NCBI GenBank assembly: GCA_009885955.1
Contig: VFJS01000055.1
Location: 1 to 64,000, forward strand
DNA: 64,000 nucleotides
Direction: 5' to 3'
Origin: Spirochaetia bacterium
Lineage (GTDB): Bacteria > Spirochaetota > UBA4802 > UBA5550
The notes under the pieces were generated by a model that was given only the letters and a program-made list of their open reading frames with translations, did not search any database and was not told the origin of the DNA. Below, piece after piece: positions 62,214 through 64,000 of the stretch. Position 1 is the stretch's first letter, and every line of letters starts with the position of its first letter. The position numbers and the translations under genes are program-made.

Positions 62214-62798
62214 TCATAAATTCCCCAGTGCTTCACGTATGAATTTTACCCCCCAGGATATGGTCACCAGCCCGAGAAAGGTAGTGAGCACCCTGATTGT
62301 TGTTTCATTGAGCACTTTTTTCAATTTTGACGACATGATAAAAAGCACCGCAGTCAGTACAAGCACGATGGCGATAGATGCACCGGTTGCAGCCTTGCCG
62401 TAATCCCTGACTGAAATGATGATGGTGGTTATTGCAGCCGGTCCCGTGAGGAGCGGTGTACCGATTATGGATGCAATGGCATGGGAGGAAGTCTTCTTCA
62501 TCATATCCTCCTGGGTGAAGGAGAGGCCCGATATCATCTTGATCCCCAGGATATTCAGGATTATCCCCGATGCCGCCTTGAAGTCATTCATTGTAACACC
62601 GAAGAGATAGATTGTTTTCTCTCCGAAAAAAAGAAAAACATAGGATATGGATGCGGCAACGAATATGGACATGAAGGCGGTCTTCATCCTTTCCCGCGGC
62701 TCCATCCCCCCGGTGGCCGAAAAAAACACAAGCATGCTTGCAAGGGGGTCAAAGATGACAAAAAACAGAATCGTAAGTTTAAGCAGGCTGTCGTCCAT
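62214..62798 (-). CDS. MarC family integral membrane protein
   Basis: FVIFDPLASMLVFFSAT, IGTPLLTGPAAITTIIISVRDYGK, multiple TMs. Confidence 0.88.
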   Translation of the reverse strand: MDDSLLKLTILFFVIFDPLASMLVFFSATGGMEPRERMKTAFMSIFVAASISYVFLFFGEKTIYLFGVTMNDFKAASGIILNILGIKMISGLSFTQEDMMKKTSSHAIASIIGTPLLTGPAAITTIIISVRDYGKAATGASIAIVLVLTAVLFIMSSKLKKVLNETTIRVLTTFLGLVTISWGVKFIREALGNL

Positions 62799-62952
62799 TT
62801 TTTCTCCGGTAACAGTTATGGTTAAATTTACCTATGGGCTGAAAATTTTTCAATAATATTTTGGTAGCTGAGCATCAGTGATGCAGAGAGACCTGCAGCC
62901 ATGCCAAAAATTCCAATTTTAATATGTGCCATAATTTTTTCTTATATTTTTA

Positions 62953-63615
62953 TTATTTCACCTTCACGGTAATTGAAACCATGGTGCCGTCAGGGGGGAG
63001 AACCTCCCTGTTTCCGGTAAATGCCACCTCTTTCCTCTTCTCCACGGCGCCGTAGGTATATGCTGAATTGCTCACGATTCCCACAGGGCAGCTGTCGAGG
63101 CACATGAGGCAGCCGGAATTTTTATCATTGGCCATCTTTATATTCCCCCCGAACTTCATTTCCATGGGCTTTTTATTGCTGTCCCTGACTACCTCGTCGA
63201 GCCTGTAGGCCTTCGGGGCCCCGTCCCATGTAACTGTTATATCAAGTGAATCGCCGCTGACACTGGTCTTCTCCTTGTTCTCCATGGTCATGTTGTCGCC
63301 GGATTTACCGCCGATCTTTTTAAGGGCATCGTAGAATTCGGCATGGCCGGCCATGCTGGTGAATATGGACTTGGACCCATTGCTGCCGTCCTTGAACACA
63401 GCACAGTGCCTTGTGGGCTCAACAAAATATTTTCCGTTCACCCTGGCCATGAATGTCACTGTTTTGTTCTTCTCATCAACTATGAGCGGATTCGAGGGAG
63501 TCTCCCTGGATCCGCTGCCGATCTTTGGTGTCTTAGAATCGCCGCATCCGATAAATAATGCCAGTACAAGGATGAAAGCAATGCCTGCGGATATAAAATT
63601 TTTTACATAAACCAT
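62953..63615 (-). CDS. ydjY: YdjY domain-containing lipoprotein
   Basis: lipobox LFIGCGDS; ARVNGKYFVEPTRHCAVFKDGSNGSKSIF...; CLMCLDSCPVGIVSNSAYTYGAVEKRKEVAFTGN. Confidence 0.78.
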   Translation of the reverse strand: MVYVKNFISAGIAFILVLALFIGCGDSKTPKIGSGSRETPSNPLIVDEKNKTVTFMARVNGKYFVEPTRHCAVFKDGSNGSKSIFTSMAGHAEFYDALKKIGGKSGDNMTMENKEKTSVSGDSLDITVTWDGAPKAYRLDEVVRDSNKKPMEMKFGGNIKMANDKNSGCLMCLDSCPVGIVSNSAYTYGAVEKRKEVAFTGNREVLPPDGTMVSITVKVK

Positions 63616-63621
63616 AAAGGC

Positions 63622-64000
63622 CTACTCCTTTATATTCGGTATAGAGCCGTGTAAAGGCTCCTTTCCGGAATTTTTTTCACGTTTCGCCTTTATCAGTAAA
63701 AGTATTTTTTTACCTATCACCGGCAGGATCCCTATGAGCACAAGTGAAACAAGTATTGACGGGGAAATTATTTCCGATACGGAATGTATCTTCCCCAATT
63801 CACTCCCTGCGTTTACAAACAGTATTGTCCCGGGGAGCATGCCCAACTGGGATACGGCATAGAACTTCCAGAAGGGCATGGCTGTCAGTCCCATGGCCAT
63901 GTTTGTAATAAAGAAAGGGAATAGCGGAATCAGCCTGAGCGTCAGGAGATAATATCCCCCCTCTGATTCCACACCCCTGTTAACCCTGGCAATTTTTTCA
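63622..64000 (-). CDS. TVP38/TMEM64 (VTT/SNARE-associated) family membrane protein, N-terminus beyond window
   Basis: LLTLRLIPLFPFFITNMAMGLTAMPFWKFYAVSQLGMLPGTILFVNAG; frame open to the window end. Confidence 0.88.
   Translation of the reverse strand, partial: EKIARVNRGVESEGGYYLLTLRLIPLFPFFITNMAMGLTAMPFWKFYAVSQLGMLPGTILFVNAGSELGKIHSVSEIISPSILVSLVLIGILPVIGKKILLLIKAKREKNSGKEPLHGSIPNIKE

Noticed and set aside
1-64000. CRISPR arrays, transposases, integrases, prophage genes, rRNA operons
   Set aside because: None recognised on reading both strands and the ORF translations.

Overview
The window looks like a spirochaete chromosome segment; the lineage is inferred from protein character only. About 30 kb on the minus strand (~45.7 kb down to 15.4 kb) is one contiguous transcription/translation supercluster: tRNA-Thr(GGU)-rpmG-secE-nusG-rplKAJL-rpoBC-rpsLG-fusA-tuf-S10-spc-alpha, ending with rpoA-rplQ. 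Two genes too short for the ORF track, rpmJ and rpmG, were found by hand. Downstream (1-15 kb) are housekeeping genes: an RsuA-type pseudouridine synthase, nadE, groESL with a CIRCE-like operator, moaC, pssA, ddl, lysC and truA, plus lipoproteins. The plus-strand part (46-60.7 kb) is more accessory: a DUF2283 gene beside a truncated ORF, a signal-peptide ExbB/ExbD/TonB-like set followed by three tandem related outer-membrane barrels, a prepilin peptidase, an orphan PAS histidine kinase, glgP, an MBL-fold hydrolase and an HpcH/HpaI protein. The end of the window is minus-strand STAS, Sir2, MarC, YdjY-like and a truncated TVP38/VTT gene. There is no CRISPR array, rRNA, transposase or prophage. 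No clearly new system was found. The best leads are the RpoB Asn at the position equivalent to E. coli 531, an rplL-rpoB attenuator-like hairpin, a CIRCE with an 8-nt spacer, the TonB/barrel locus, 9-bp-periodic intergenic repeats, and gene remnants (DUF2283 partner, cyclase-like tail).
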